Shown here: positions 28,601-39,900 of the stretch, in pieces | Numbering within the stretch: the first letter of the stretch is position 1 | Layout of the letters: each line of letters starts with the position of its first letter | NCBI GenBank assembly: GCA_032622095.1 | Contig: CP136069.1 | Location: 36,056,194 to 36,120,193, forward strand | DNA length: 64,000 nt | From: Siphonodentalium dalli | Lineage: Eukaryota > Mollusca > Scaphopoda > Gadilida > Siphonodentaliidae | Reading direction: 5' to 3' | Notes under the pieces: generated by a model | What the model saw: only the letters and a program-made list of their open reading frames with translations | What the model was told of the DNA's origin: nothing | Databases searched by the model: none | Translations under genes and position numbers: made by a program

Positions 28601-31600
28601 TGCAATCCTTATAAATGCGTGATATAGTCGCTACCAGGGAAAAGATGTTAGAACATGTTAAAATGTTAAGTTGTGCCTCCTATTGATAACGACATTGTTA
28701 TACCGGTTCCAGAAAGAAAAGAAAAACAATATAATACATACAAATTGAGAACTATGTTCGGTTCATGTAATAGCTTTCATGAAATGAAATCGCACTGGAT
28801 ATATTTAAATTTTGTTGTAAAATTTGATTCATATACCTTATACAAGTGGTAGTACATGCAGCTATCAGCTTCTGATTGGTTATTGTATGTGTCCACCACT
28901 ACATCGCTGAATTAGAATTTCCATTTATCATTGTGGAAGTTGACTACCCATGTTGACCAAGCATACTCCCACCACACACTGACTTGAAGGCAGAGACGTG
29001 GCGAAAGGGGGGGGTTGGGGGGGGGGGGGGGGGGTGGTGTCTCACCCCCAACTTTGGTCAAAATTTTCAACAGCTGGAAATTTCATACCTGCCAAAACAT
29101 TAGTTGGAAATTTCACACCATCAATAGGTTGAAAATGTTCTTGTAGTTTGATTTTCAAACAATTTATTGGGAATTAATTGTTTTTGGACCAATATTTGTA
29201 TATTTTCCTATTTTTGGTCAAAATTTTTGACTAAAATGGTCATCAGTTGGAAATTGCCCAACACTTGGAAAGCTTGTGTCCTGGTCCCTCCCCCGTGGCC
29301 AGTCAAAAACTGCTAGTTGATTTAAGAAAACAATATTGTCATATATTTGGTCAACATTGGAATTGTCATCAGTTGGACATTTTCCAACCTAAGTGGGTGT
29401 GTCACGTTTAAAATGTCCAACTCTAGGAAGGATTGAGGCTAGTCTAGATGCTAAGATTTTGCAATTTTCTTGTTCTGATTTCAAAATGTTCGCATAATTC
29501 GGCGCGGTGTGTCATTGTCCCTCCCCCGTGACCAATCCAATACTGCTAATTATTTTAACAAAACAATATTATACTACATTTGGTCAAACTTGTGGACTGA
29601 AACGGTCATCAGTTGGAGAATTTTCCAACCTGATGGGGAGTATGAGGTTTGAAATTTCCAACACTATAGGAAAGCTTCAGTTGAGGCCAGTCCAGATGCT
29701 AGGATTTGCGATTTTCTTGTACAGTTTTCAAAATTTTCTCACACCGGGCCGAACAACCATGGTCAGCCCGGTGTGTCCCGGTCTCTTGCCCGTAGCCGTG
29801 TGCAGTTGTCTGGAGTTAGACCACTGGATGTTAGGATTTATGCAATCTTTCAGGTTAAAATATCTTAATGTTCTCATACGGGGAATATAGAACCACGGTT
29901 TATGAATATATAGGATATTAGACATGAGCATTAAGGTGCAAGGGGGAAGATTGCAAATGGAATTATGCACAATTAGTTTTTTTGTCTGATTCTGATACAA
30001 GGGGGGGGGGGTGCAGTTAAAATGTCCCAAGGTGGACACCCCCAACGGAAACCTTTAAGCCACGTCCATGCTGATGAAGGCTGGAGCTCTAATGAATATG
30101 TGTGGTAGACAAATACCTACCAGCCAGCATTTGCGTAATTTCAATTCTCATTTTTCATTTAAAACATGGCTGCTAAAACTGATTAAACTGTTATTTAACA
30201 GGACTCAAAGAGATAATTTCCCAGTAGAATGAGCGATATAATTATAGTTATATGAGGTTTCAGACCAAAATTGAAATCGGAATAATTTACGTTTTGTTAA
30301 TAACCGATTCACTGCTCGACCTTCCTTGGCAATGATACGCTTAAGTCTCAAAAGTAGTGTTTAAATGTTACAATATCCATGAAGGCGCAGAGGCTAAACT
30401 AATGTATATGTATTGTTCCTTTGCGTAAAACGCGAGAAAATTGAGCTTATATCTCTGTTCCTCATTCCTGTTACTCGAAATAATTTAGGTTTTCTAATTT
30501 TCCGATTCACCGATCGACGTTCCTTGCGAATTATACGTCTAGTTCGCAAACGTATGTTGCAATATCCACGAAGAGCTGAGGATATGCTTTCGAATGATGT
30601 ATAATAAGTATTTTGTGATTGCGTAAAACTTGAGAAAATTAAGTTTGATCTCTGTTCCTCATTTCTGTTACTCGGAAAGAGTTGCGTTTGCTAATTTCCC
30701 ATTCACCGCTCTAATTCCAATTATATGCTTAGTTCTCAAAAATGTTGGAATATTCATGACGGGGAGAGGCAATTCTTTCGAATGATGTATAATATGTATT
30801 GTTTCATTGTATTGATTTTATTGCGAAAAAATCAAGGACATGAAGTTTATATCTGTTCCTCATTCTTGTTACTCGAAAACAATTACGTTTTGCTAATTTT
30901 CGATTCACCGCTCGACGTTCCTTGCCAATTACATTCTCAGTTCTCAAAAGTAATGATTAAATGTTGCAATATCCACGAAGGACAGAGGCTGTGCTTTCGA
31001 ATGATGTGTAATGATGCCAAAATCTACCATACTTCACATGGGTATTATTGTTATTAATCGCCAAAGTTTAAAAATCGTTAATAGCTATGAAATTTGTTTA
31101 GATATGATAGTAAATTAATGGGGAATATCCTTCGGAAACATTCAAACCGATCGCATGAATTTCGGTTGTAGTTCCGAGCACGTGCCTTTATTGTGATAGT
31201 AGCCGTGCTAAAAATAAAATCGTGGTTGTGCGGCCTTTATCCACATAGAAGACGACAAAGGTCATGGATAAATAACTTTACTCACGTCGCCCAGTTTGGT
31301 AAACTTGGTCTGATATGTTTTTGATAATGATTTCTCTTGAAATCTGAATCCAAAACTAATAGGCGTCCACCAGTATCGTTACAATAAGCCTTAGCGTCTT
31401 CGTAGCAATACGATCTTTTGTAGAATATCCACTCAGCCATTCCCTTCGTGTCATCTGCAAATGTTTGATAAAACATGCAGTTGCAAGAAATTTTATCCAT
31501 TTAATTACATTTCCGTTAGGCATATTCGCGTGAACTTGCAGATTGGAAGAATTTAGCAAAGCCAGCTAATCGCGTGACACAGATACCTTTGCAGGTTGGG

Positions 31601-34600
31601 AGAATTTACTAAAGTAAGCTAATCGTCGGACACTAATCCAACAATTTGGGCATTTCAGAAACTCCTAAAATGTAATCTGTGCGGTGTAAAATGCCAACCT
31701 AAGTGATATTACGAACTTTGAAGCATGTTTGCTCCAGTTAGAGGGGCAGACTAAGTGGGGGCGGCGCCTGCAGTTGAACATTCAAGGTGGAAACCACATT
31801 GATCAACAGAGACCCTACAGCTTCGTCCCTGGTTATAGCTATTTGTTTTAAGTAATTTTGACAAGTATTAGCTGTTGTGGTCAAAGTCTTTTCAGTCAGG
31901 TGGGCGACTGGACAGTTATTGGTTTTCTTGTATAACTAGTCCACGGTTTCCGAAAACATACTACTCATTTGTTTTATATACCCCACATTACGAACTCCTA
32001 AGGGTCTCACGGTAGCAGATTCCCTCATTCCATGGTGACTATCCTATAAAAATGAAATTGCATACTAACTGACCGCACATCCGTTTTTTCCACACACACT
32101 GTCTGTCAGTGACATATCCTGTCATGCCATGGTATGCTCGAGTTTTTGAATGGGACAAGCAATCTTCAATAACTTGCAAGAATTGTGTTTGTTTAAGATA
32201 AACTATTATATTTTATTATTTGTTTTATATATTTCTTCTGTTACGATAGAAACGCTGGCCACAGAGGAAACAAACCATTCCCTAATACTAATAAGATTCA
32301 GAAGGAATTTTATTCAAAGTTAATTCAGTGGAAACATCATGAAACAAACTGTTACAGTGGTTACACTAATTGTTTTTGTATTTATTTTATATTTCCTCTG
32401 TTACGATGGAAACGCTGGCCACGCGAAATGAGGCGAAATGCTGAATATATATGAGACAATTTATAAAAATTTACCAAATATTACCTTTTTCCAATTATCT
32501 TGATCTTAGCAATTGACCTTGACCCTGTGTGTTATGGCCAAGTCCGTTTTGTGAACCATTAATGGCACTATGATGTCACATAATTTCTTCAAAACACAAG
32601 TCTCATCGGTTGCCAAAACAGTGGGCTTTTCAACTTTCTCCAAACATTTTATCCTAATATGAGACCCCTCACATCGGCAGTCCCTTCAAAAAGTTTCCAC
32701 TATAACTAACCAACACACATGTGACATTTCATGCTTTAGTTACTAAGTTAACAAGTGGCACAATTGTAACGCATCGTGACTTATGTAAGGTAGTACTTAA
32801 TATGCGATTATATATAAACTAACTGCTGTGACACGTTGGCATTATCGACTTCTATCCAGTGAATCATATATGAAATTGAGCATTTTGATTGTGCCCTACT
32901 GTTTGTGCATTATGATGGGGATTGCTTTTATGATTAACGCACAATGGTTAGCGGAATATGAGACAATTTATAAAAAGAGAACAAAATATCACATTTGACC
33001 TTGACCTGAGTAATTTTCCATGACCCAATGTCCTAGTAGCCCAGTCCGATTGGTGGACCCTTAACGACGTATGAGTTAACATTATTTCTTCAAACACAAG
33101 GCTCATTAGTTCTCATCATTAGCCTTTATCCAAATATTTGATACCGTTACCATGGAAACTTGATTTTATCCCGAAACATGGCCACCCAACCCCACCCCTC
33201 TAAAATGTTGATCCTATAACTAATCAATACAAAATTTGAAGTTTCATGCTTTAGTCACTATAAAGTCACGATTCAACCCTTAAGGGACCCCGCTAAAATG
33301 TTCGGAATCACTTGAGTGGTACACATTTCATAGTAACAATTATTTACAGAAAGCCCATTGTACCCATTGTTCTATCTTCTGTTTTTATTAAATTTCAAAG
33401 AAGAATCTAAAATGTCTATTGTGGACATCTCCATATATTCGATCACCCATATTTTGATGGCGAATGTATGCAACTATGCATATTTAGATAGATTATTCTA
33501 TCCCGTATCTATTCTGCTATAGAACACATCTAGATAATGCCTTGCTTCGGATAATTGATAGCAGAAGTCGTTGAACACTTCTCATATTCATCGAACTGCA
33601 TAATTTGGGTTATTGTGGAACGGAGTATCTAGTTATATCACGGCAACTGATATAATGTTTTCATGTTATATAATATTAACATGATATGATTATGATACAT
33701 TTAAGTTTTATATATTATGATAATATATATTTTTTTGCAAAATCCAGTTTATCTTTATAATTATTCCATCAACATTGATTTTATTGTCCATGATTTTATG
33801 GCGAACTGGAATAGATATGAAACCTCAGTTCAACCTAAGGACAATTAAAGCACATCGGTATTGCAACAAAGATATGTACCCTCATACACAAAGGGTGTTA
33901 TTTATCGTCATGAATATATAGAGTGTAACAGCGTTTGAAATGAAGTTTTAAAAAATCACTTCATGAAAAAAATTGCAAAACCGGAAAAATGGTTTCTTTC
34001 TGGGCTCCGAAATTCCAACCCACCCCGCCCTGTGTACGGAATTTTCGTCAGACCCCCCATGACTTTGATATTTTTATATATTATTATAGACTCTGTATAT
34101 CAGTATTTAGTGTATTCTGTGACTTATTTTGATCACCGGGACGTGACAATAGTGTGAACTTAATCGGCCGAATTCTGGTCCCTGGTCTAGACCAGGGTTT
34201 CATGTAAACTATAGTCTAGACCAGGCCGAAACCACGGTGATCGCCATGTGTTACCCAGCTTCGAGGCGAGTAAGCTGGGATTATTGGTCAGCACTGGTCC
34301 GTATTCTCGTCTTTTTGAAACTGTGTCGGTCTGTTCATAATTCGAACCACGTGGTAACGTACAAGTTCTGGTAACAGAAACATATGTATTTTTTGGAAGC
34401 ATTTATCTTTATGTTAACCAAATAGGAATTTTGTTTTATTGATATGCCGTGTTGAAGAAATATTATAATTATATATGAACTGGACAAAATCTAATATAAT
34501 CGATAATTATGTGTGTTATAGGTAATAGTCTACAACTGAGACCTAGTACCCCCCTGGTCTGAGATTTTTGTATTAACCGAGATTGAACCTGAGACGAGAA

Positions 34601-36965
34601 TACCTTTTTCTGTTTTCGCAGTAACAATACAGATTGGTAATTTGATTGTAAATCATGCGTACGTTTATCTGGCTTTACAGTGGAGTTTTATTTATAACAT
34701 CCTTGCCGTGTTTGAACGCATATTACCGTTAGATGGATTAAATAAGATTTTCGTGCTATTATTTCTAATATGTTATCGATGGGTTTGGTTGACGCGGATA
34801 AATAGGGAATGATAGTAGTTTTGCAATCGGAACGTAATCCGCATTGGATGCGGGTGTTTTTCGTTCCGTGTTTCTGAAATTAATTGAGGTCAGATATAGT
34901 TTTGATAGTATTAATTCATCATTTTAGAATAAATTATTGCTGGACTGGATATACAATATAACAGCAACAACTCTCAAAATTATATTAAGACAGAACGAAA
35001 AATTGTGGTTCAAAATAAGGAAATGACCAATTAAATTGAATTAAATTAAATTAAATACATGGGACCCCTGCTCTTGATTAATGATTTATTTGGTCCAGTT
35101 TCTTAAGCCTTGACATTTCAAATTGGTTTATTTGTCATAATTTATCTTTAAACATGGATTTGAAAAAAAATTACATGGCAATGGAAATATCTGCTATCGG
35201 GGGTGGGATACAACGCACCCATCTCGATTTTTTCACGATACACCCCCACCCAACACCCACCCCCCACCCCCCCCCCCTCCCCCCCGTTGTGACATTGTTA
35301 CATTTTCTGGAAAATTATTTTCAATAACTTCAATCACGGCGATAGTTATTTAGAATCTTTGTCCGCGAAATTACATTTCACATGTCACTCCCTCACCCCA
35401 ACGAATTGTTGAAAATTTTCAACAAGTACCTCACTATTTCCAGTTGTTGGAAATTCCCACCTGATATCCCCTATAATAATGGTTCGAAATGTTTTAAAGA
35501 GATGAATGTAATTTATGTGTGATATTTTGACGCAAAGTTGAACAATATATAGTTGGTTCTTGATCTGAACAAACAATATTTTACACTACACATTGATTGT
35601 AAAGGGCGCCGGTGGTCCCGTCGGTAGAATGCTCGGGGCATTATGCCCGCCATTTGTCATCTAGGGCTGACGAAGCTGGTTCGAATGCCGACATTCGCGA
35701 TCCACTCTAAGTGAGGATAATCTTATTCGTGTATCTGGGCAAGTTTGTCGGTCCCTTTCCGGTGTCGGTATTTCTACACACAGCGGAGTGTTTCTCGGTG
35801 AATTTAGTCTCTGCGTAGACTTTCCTCCACCTGTAAAACTGACAACGTCGTGACATCAGCATAGGGGGTGAGAAATCCGCACCACCCCTGTACCGTGATC
35901 CCTGTCGAACGGCGACAGCAAACAGATACATCTATACAACACGGATATAAGCCGCTTTCACGTGCATGCTCAGGTTTGGAGACACCAACACACCAATCTC
36001 GATGCAGCGCTCAGCACGCTTTTATCCATAGATTGTCATTTATTGTCGTTGATTGCACAACAATGCGCCGATCCCAGCTTGAGACCAGGTGGTTTCGCGA
36101 GACCAAGTCCTGACATGGAACACCGTGATTGTATAGTTGTATACATGAAGATTACGGGTCGTTTTATCAGTTCACAGTTCAAGCTAAGAAATGAAATTCT
36201 TGACATACATACACTATGATATATTGATGGTCACTGCATGGGAAGAATATTGTTGTGACTGTAACTTTCAGAATATCATTTGACAACTTCGAAATTCGTC
36301 GTGAATGATTACAGAAGTCCACCGATATGATAATCTATCGATCGGCTGTGTTGTTAAAAATCACCTTACAGCATCATGCTGCCGAAGTGCCGTTTGTATT
36401 GACAAAATAACAGCTTAATCCAGCTACATTGACGCATCTATACATGCGTATACGTGTATTTAATTCCATGAGAAGTGGATATAACTCACGGTTCTCTCAA
36501 ATTTCAGATATGGCTGTCGGCACCTCATTTTAAAATTTTAATCACCATGTATAACCTTTCTCAAACCAAAATAAATATTGTATTGTGGAGACAGATAGAT
36601 AATTCGTAACCTTTTCTCTAACATGTATTACAAATAGCAAAATTTTCAATTGTCTTATAAATGTAACAAAAAGTGCGAAGTGTGCCTAAAAAGGGACAGG
36701 ATGCGCACATCTGATATCTCGACTACAACATCTGACTGATATGTCAATTGACAAGTCACTTGTGTAAGCCCAAATCGACGGTAACAGCTGGGTACTAAAC
36801 TAGACCCAACTGGTTTAAAGTTCGGAATGGAGCTTCGGTTCTGGTGTCCATCGCTATTCACATATTTTTAAATTGATACTCACGGTAAGGTGTCACCCTG
36901 AATGACGATCCACAAACCGTTTTTACAAACACAGTAAGTAACCAGCTAGACAGGACTATCTGCAT
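12995..36965 (-). CDS. Cell-surface C-type lectin/PAN receptor, six exons
   Basis: Spliced gene of 487 codons plus stop. Exons, 5' to 3' on the minus strand: 36965-36884, 31454-31286, 28534-28293, 19085-18888, 18032-17943, 13677-12995. All five introns are GT-AG, four donors begin GTGAG and one GTACGT, and every junction keeps the frame, summing to 1464 nt. Order: signal peptide (residues 1 to about 18), C-type lectin domain (about 33-160; Cys52, Cys127, Cys147 and Cys157 fit the canonical disulfide positions), PAN/apple-like domain (about 166-228 with six cysteines), Ser/Thr/Val-rich stalk (about 232-440), single transmembrane helix (about 456-475) and a tail of about 12 residues. The usual EPN sugar-binding triplet is replaced by Ser-Pro-Asn at 122-124 and no WND motif is seen, so calcium-dependent sugar binding is doubtful. 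The fold calls rest on recognised family patterns; the role as a surface recognition receptor is inference. An extra phase-compatible exon in the 9.2-kb intron 3 cannot be excluded. Confidence 0.82.
15319..16060. repeat. AAGTTGATTAATCAAGATAG minisatellite
   Basis: About 740 bp of imperfect tandem units of 17-22 bp, each centred on the 12-bp palindrome TTGATTAATCAA. Longer units carry an extra 'ttcttggtagct' insertion at about 15535, 15628 and 15930, indicating higher-order copying. A small outlying patch of the same phrase lies at 16960-17045. Confidence 0.92.
16370..16830. repeat. Degenerate GT/CTGT simple-sequence tract
   Basis: Low-complexity T/G-rich DNA with many 'gtgtgt' phrases and a (CTGT)n run near 16670-16692. 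The 131-codon open frame across it is a by-product of the composition. Confidence 0.7.
17943..18032 (-). CDS. Lectin receptor exon 5: short linker
   Basis: A 90-bp exon with a strong acceptor (TTTTTTCTTGCAG) and donor (AAG before GTGAGA). It encodes 29 whole codons rich in Ser, Asp and Pro with two cysteines (245 and 254), joining the PAN domain to the stalk. Phase agrees on both sides. It has no start codon, so it is easy to miss. Confidence 0.75.
18888..19085 (-). CDS. Lectin receptor exon 4: PAN/apple-like domain
   Basis: Acceptor ends TACACGCAG; donor is GTGAGA. Six cysteines (166, 187, 191, 197, 207, 228 in the assembled protein) with 'SMEQDCSNMC' in the middle match the PAN/apple pattern in which a helix Cys pair is followed by a Cys and 'Y..D-C-Y-L-F'. 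A single exon encodes the whole domain, in keeping with a shuffled module. Confidence 0.8.
22692..22923. mobile_element. 232-bp MITE-like element with CAGGGACGTG ends
   Basis: Begins CAGGGACGTG (22692-22701) and ends CACGTCCCTG (22914-22923), a perfect 10-bp inverted repeat. The interior contains 'caacagttggaaatttcatacc', which also appears in the copies near 29.0, 35.4 and 42.9 kb. No open frame for a transposase. No clear target-site duplication was found, so the class is uncertain. Confidence 0.6.
24360..24560. repeat. Two ~119-bp direct repeats carrying AATAAAGAGCG
   Basis: 'taaagagcgtccatg' occurs at 24371 and 24489, each followed about 45 bp later by a related 'agacaataaagatcgttc' or 'agacattaaagagcgttc' phrase. 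The same motif recurs elsewhere in the window (see findings). Confidence 0.6.
27408..28200. repeat. Dispersed repeat copies in inverted orientation
   Basis: 27408-27545 and the reverse complement of about 28095-28200 share an order of phrases ('acatgtaaaatag', 'ttcattattaatgac', 'cacatcgaaac', 'actgttacagtgaattaa'). A third, plus-oriented copy lies at 37759-37885. They behave as a dispersed AT-rich family, type unknown. Confidence 0.5.
28293..28534 (-). CDS. Lectin receptor exon 3: second half of C-type lectin domain
   Basis: Acceptor ends CTTGTAG; donor is GTACGT. It carries 'YLGARV' (position of the usual W-I-G strand), the Ser-Pro-Asn variant of the EPN loop, Cys127, Cys147 and the closing 'YPFVCEM' strand with Cys157. 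This last motif is one of the most reliable C-type lectin signatures. Confidence 0.88.
28991..30070 (+). mobile_element. ~1.08-kb element of the CAGRGACGTG family with internal repeats
   Basis: Begins CAGAGACGTGG (28991) and ends CCACGTCCATG (30060-30070), imperfect inverted ends like those of the 232-bp copy at 22.7 kb. It starts with a long G-run (29007-29034). The inside consists of about three diverged ~230-bp direct repeats, each with 'ggtccctcccccgtggcc', 'ggtcatcagttgga' and 'atgctaggatttgcgattttc'. The 127-codon frame at 29507-29890 is not a recognisable protein. Non-autonomous. Confidence 0.55.
30225..31015. repeat. Four diverged copies of a ~200-bp tandem repeat
   Basis: The phrase 'tctctgttcctcattcctgttactcg' recurs at about 30453, 30650 and 30852, each followed by 'cgattcaccgctcgacgttccttg' and 'tgttgcaatatccacgaag'. 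A first partial copy begins near 30260. Sits inside intron 2 of the lectin gene. Confidence 0.85.
31286..31454 (-). CDS. Lectin receptor exon 2: first half of C-type lectin domain
   Basis: Acceptor is a pyrimidine-containing tract ending TTTGCAG; donor is GTGAGT. Residues 28-84 hold the aromatic-rich opening strand, the 'DAxxYC' helix with Cys52, and the 'GGRLLVLDS' strand usual for this fold. It ends with two bases that join the first base of exon 3 as a Thr codon. Confidence 0.85.
31742..31835. repeat. Short remnant of the CAGRGACGTG family
   Basis: About 90 bp matching only the 3' part of the family: 'gcagttgaacattcaaggtgg' and 'gaccctacagcttcgtccctgg', parallel to the right end of the copy at 22692-22923. 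Confidence 0.45.
32435..33280. repeat. Diverged direct duplication with TTGACCTTGACC
   Basis: About 32435-32760 and 32950-33280 share, in order, 'gagacaatttataaaaa', 'ttgaccttgacc', 'atttcttcaaa.cacaag.ctcat', 'ctataactaa.caa.aca' and 'tttcatgctttagt.act'. The copies are substantially diverged, so the duplication is old. Confidence 0.65.
34181..34223. repeat. Perfect 16-bp palindrome CCTGGTCTAGACCAGG plus half copy
   Basis: CCTGGTCTAGACCAGG at 34181-34196 is self-complementary, and 'AGTCTAGACCAGG' follows at 34211-34223. Function unknown; it could be a transposon remnant end. Confidence 0.55.
35386..35475. repeat. Fragment of the TTGGAAATTTCCAA repeat family
   Basis: Contains 'ttgttgaaaattttcaac' and 'ccagttgttggaaattcccacctg', phrases shared with the interior of the 22.7, 29.0 and 42.9 kb elements. 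Confidence 0.4.
35603..35870 (+). mobile_element. tRNA-derived SINE-like element
   Basis: Starts GGGCGCCGGTGGTCCCGTCGG, fitting the head of a tRNA with a box-A-like segment (TGGTCCCGTCGG, from about 35611), then a box-B-like GGTTCGAATGC at about 35679-35689, spaced as in tRNA-derived RNA polymerase III promoters. A non-tRNA body follows up to about 35870 ('cctccacctgtaaaactgacaacgtcg' region). No poly-A tail is evident and the cloverleaf would be poor, so it is a SINE rather than a working tRNA gene. Both termini are approximate. It lies in intron 1 of the lectin gene. Confidence 0.65.
36884..36965 (-). CDS. Lectin receptor exon 1: signal peptide
   Basis: ATG at 36965-36963 in a good context (AAAC before ATG) starts a 27-codon exon with a hydrophobic core LSSWLLTVFV and small residues Cys-Gly-Ser after it, a typical secretion signal. 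The donor is GTGAGT. The exon leaves one base (C), which completes a His codon with the two bases opening exon 2. Confidence 0.72.
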
Positions 36966-39900
36966 GTTTCCAAAGACACACAAGCGATACTGGTAAATAT
37001 GGTCGCCAATGTTTTTTAAATTTATGTACATTCACAGTCACAGAATCAATCCATCCGCGATGTTGTAGGTAGCTGTGTGTTCAACCGCTTAGTTACTTCG
37101 AAGTCGGGGTATCTTGAAAATATAATAGCTTAAACATTGAGTGCCGAGTTAGCCTCTTATAGACTGAACAATGTTTCCAACTAAGATGCTGGCGACCTTG
37201 GGCGTCTATGTTCTTTAAACGCCCGTGTATTGGAAACCAGCTACTCAACGCCTCCCTGTTCTCTCCCTTTTGTGCGCATCTTTAAGCGTTTGGTTGCGTC
37301 GATGCCACGTGCGTCTACCACCCTTGATCTGGAAGCTTGAATATTGAGCACTCAGTTAGCCTGTTATAGTCTGTACAATGCTTCGCGTATCTCACCTCCT
37401 GGAGTGGAGAAAATTTAATTACCATTTAACTTTAGTCATCCATTGACAACAGACAAGCGCTCACGTAGAGAACGGCCTACGTAAATTTGTCTCGTCTCCG
37501 TCATGACACTTCACGAACAACAAAATTTCGATCCGAAATAAGGAACAATGCACATCGGGTTGATGCCACCGTAGATACCCGCGCTTTCGTGTTACACACA
37601 TCAAATGCGATCATACTACTCGCGGCTTGAGTTGTGTTGATATCGATTATGTTATAGTGTCAAAGTTGGTTTGTGGGCATGCGACTCCCATTTTAAAGGG
37701 ACATAACACCTTCGAAGTGGGTTATGTTAACTTATATACATGTTATAACACGTTTGCGAACTATCGTCACCAAGAATACATGTAAAATAGGTCGACTATG
37801 TTTTATTTCATTATTAATGACTCTACAATAACTGTATTTCACACATCGAAACAATTGTGTTGTAAACATTACTGTTACATTAAATTATCATTAGTATTAT
37901 TATGCAAGTTACAACTATGCGACTATACGAGATCCATTTTAGCAATAACCGGCAGTGGTTCAGATGTGGTTTTGTCAACACTGCATGTATGAACTAACAT
38001 CTTTATAACCAATAGTGGTTCAGATGTGGTTTTGTCAACAATGCATGTATAAACTAACATCTTAATGAAGTTATCCATCGCTTATACAAACGTATACACT
38101 CCACTAATTCGAGTACCGTGCACCGGCGATATTCAACCGTGAGTACAAGTACCGACTTCAGGTGTTGAGAAGCCTGGAATAAATACACACCATACGAAAT
38201 GCCATTTAATCTGCAGTGTTATCCATACACACACCCAAACATATCCAAAACAAACACATGCACTATTAACACCCGATACTATATTCATCATATCATTCCT
38301 AGTTTGCACCAACCCGTCATGCCAATATTTCTTTAATTCATTACTATTGTTGGTAAACGTTGTTGCATCCACATATACATTATGCTTGTGGGGAGCAGAG
38401 CTTCGTCTAAGTTTTAAGAACTTGTTCTCCAACCCTCCAGTCACTGTATTCATATTACGAAAATAAAATGTCTAAATCAAATCAATAGTGTTAGCGAATT
38501 TTAATTGTGGAAAGTGTGTAATAAAGATTATTAAATAACCAGAATAATAAATTAGTTTCGATGGTTACGTGTCATAATTCACATCGGGAGTCGGACATAC
38601 TTGTAAATCATTCGTATATATCTATAGGCTCCGATCGATTGGGTTTTACCACTAGACTCTCGGCTCCCTCGCACCAATGTTCCAGACGTTTCCATTACAC
38701 CGTTTAATGGATTGTTGGTCAGTTTCTTCCTTGTAATCAACAAAACAGAAAACCTGTGAGATATAACACGGTCTGCTTGTTATAAATGACATATTGATGT
38801 GATTGCCAATCACAAGTCATTGGAGTTTCCAGGACAGTTTTATGACAACCTGAGATATCTGCGAGGACGGTGTCAGTGTGCTAATGTTTGGGAAATTATT
38901 TCATTGTTTATATCAGATGTTCGTTTCTATAGTATTCGCGTTAGGTTCGTTTCTTTGTCAGGTTAGGCTTTCTCGTAATTCCGACCTTTTCTTTGTATTA
39001 ATCAGCTGGCTTTTCATATGCAACTTGTCAATTCTTGCCAAAGCATGTGCTCAATAATTACCATTCATCGCACGTATTCTTAGCTTTACTTTTAATAATA
39101 AATTATATGTCAAACTGTTAATGCCACGGTGGTGATCAGGTATTTTATCATGCAAATCGGTTAATCGAATCCCGCGTCGTTAATTCACACATGAGCATGC
39201 TTTGTATATAAGAATTCGTAAAACTGTGTTATCTCACTTTATGTTCCGTAACTCCGCCGTTCAGTCACGTTCCACGTATTATAACCGGAGTTCCGATTGG
39301 TGTGTGGACCGCTTCCAACTATACCGGAATGTCCGTATGTTTCTATTGTAAAAATAAATGCTAATTCCCCAGAAAGACTCAACCTTGATTCAACCCGAAA
39401 TCAGCTCTACTAAAACGGACACAGAAATATTTCCTGATATAAAACGAAGGATATGCCCTATATCTAGAACGGACAATACGAACAATACCACTGGGTCCTA
39501 CTTTAATAGTACACCAGACGGCGAACCGCCGTCTCGAGCAAAATTGCAAAAACGCACCAAAACCCCACTGGACAGCATGTTTATCCCCTAACGCGAATCT
39601 CATAATCGTGTGTTCGAAAATTGAAAGGAGGAATAGGATAGGTCGACGGATAGGCCTGCAGCAAATGCGTATTCATATGCTAAAAGGCCCATTTAATTTT
39701 CAAAATTTCAGATCACATTATATAAAATGTATGCCATAGTATATACCATTTGAAAGAGGAAGCTCCAAAACATTGTATTGTCAACGTATTAGGTGTACTA
39801 AACTGTGAACATTTTGTATTTGTTGTGGTACCGACGTGTGTTCTGTGTTCAAGTTTCATCTGGACCGTTCTGCAACGTCCTTTACTTTCAATGGAAGGAG

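Larger units (their letters stand above)
31455..36883. other. Intron 1 of the lectin gene (5.4 kb)
   Basis: Besides the listed repeats, it contains two short direct repeats with 'ctgttacgat(a/g)gaaacgctggccac' at about 32240 and 32397, the diverged TTGACCTTGACC duplication (32.4-33.3 kb), a C-rich run at 35238-35285, a poly-A/AATTA stretch near 35030-35056 and a palindrome at 34181. No further exon was recognised. Confidence 0.55.

Noticed and set aside
38133-38453. 106-codon minus-strand frame
   Set aside because: The first half looks protein-like but I find no domain, no signal peptide and no supporting splice or poly(A) context.
39358-39591. 77-codon plus-strand frame rich in Thr/Ser/Pro
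   Set aside because: Short, unrecognised and without flanking gene signals.
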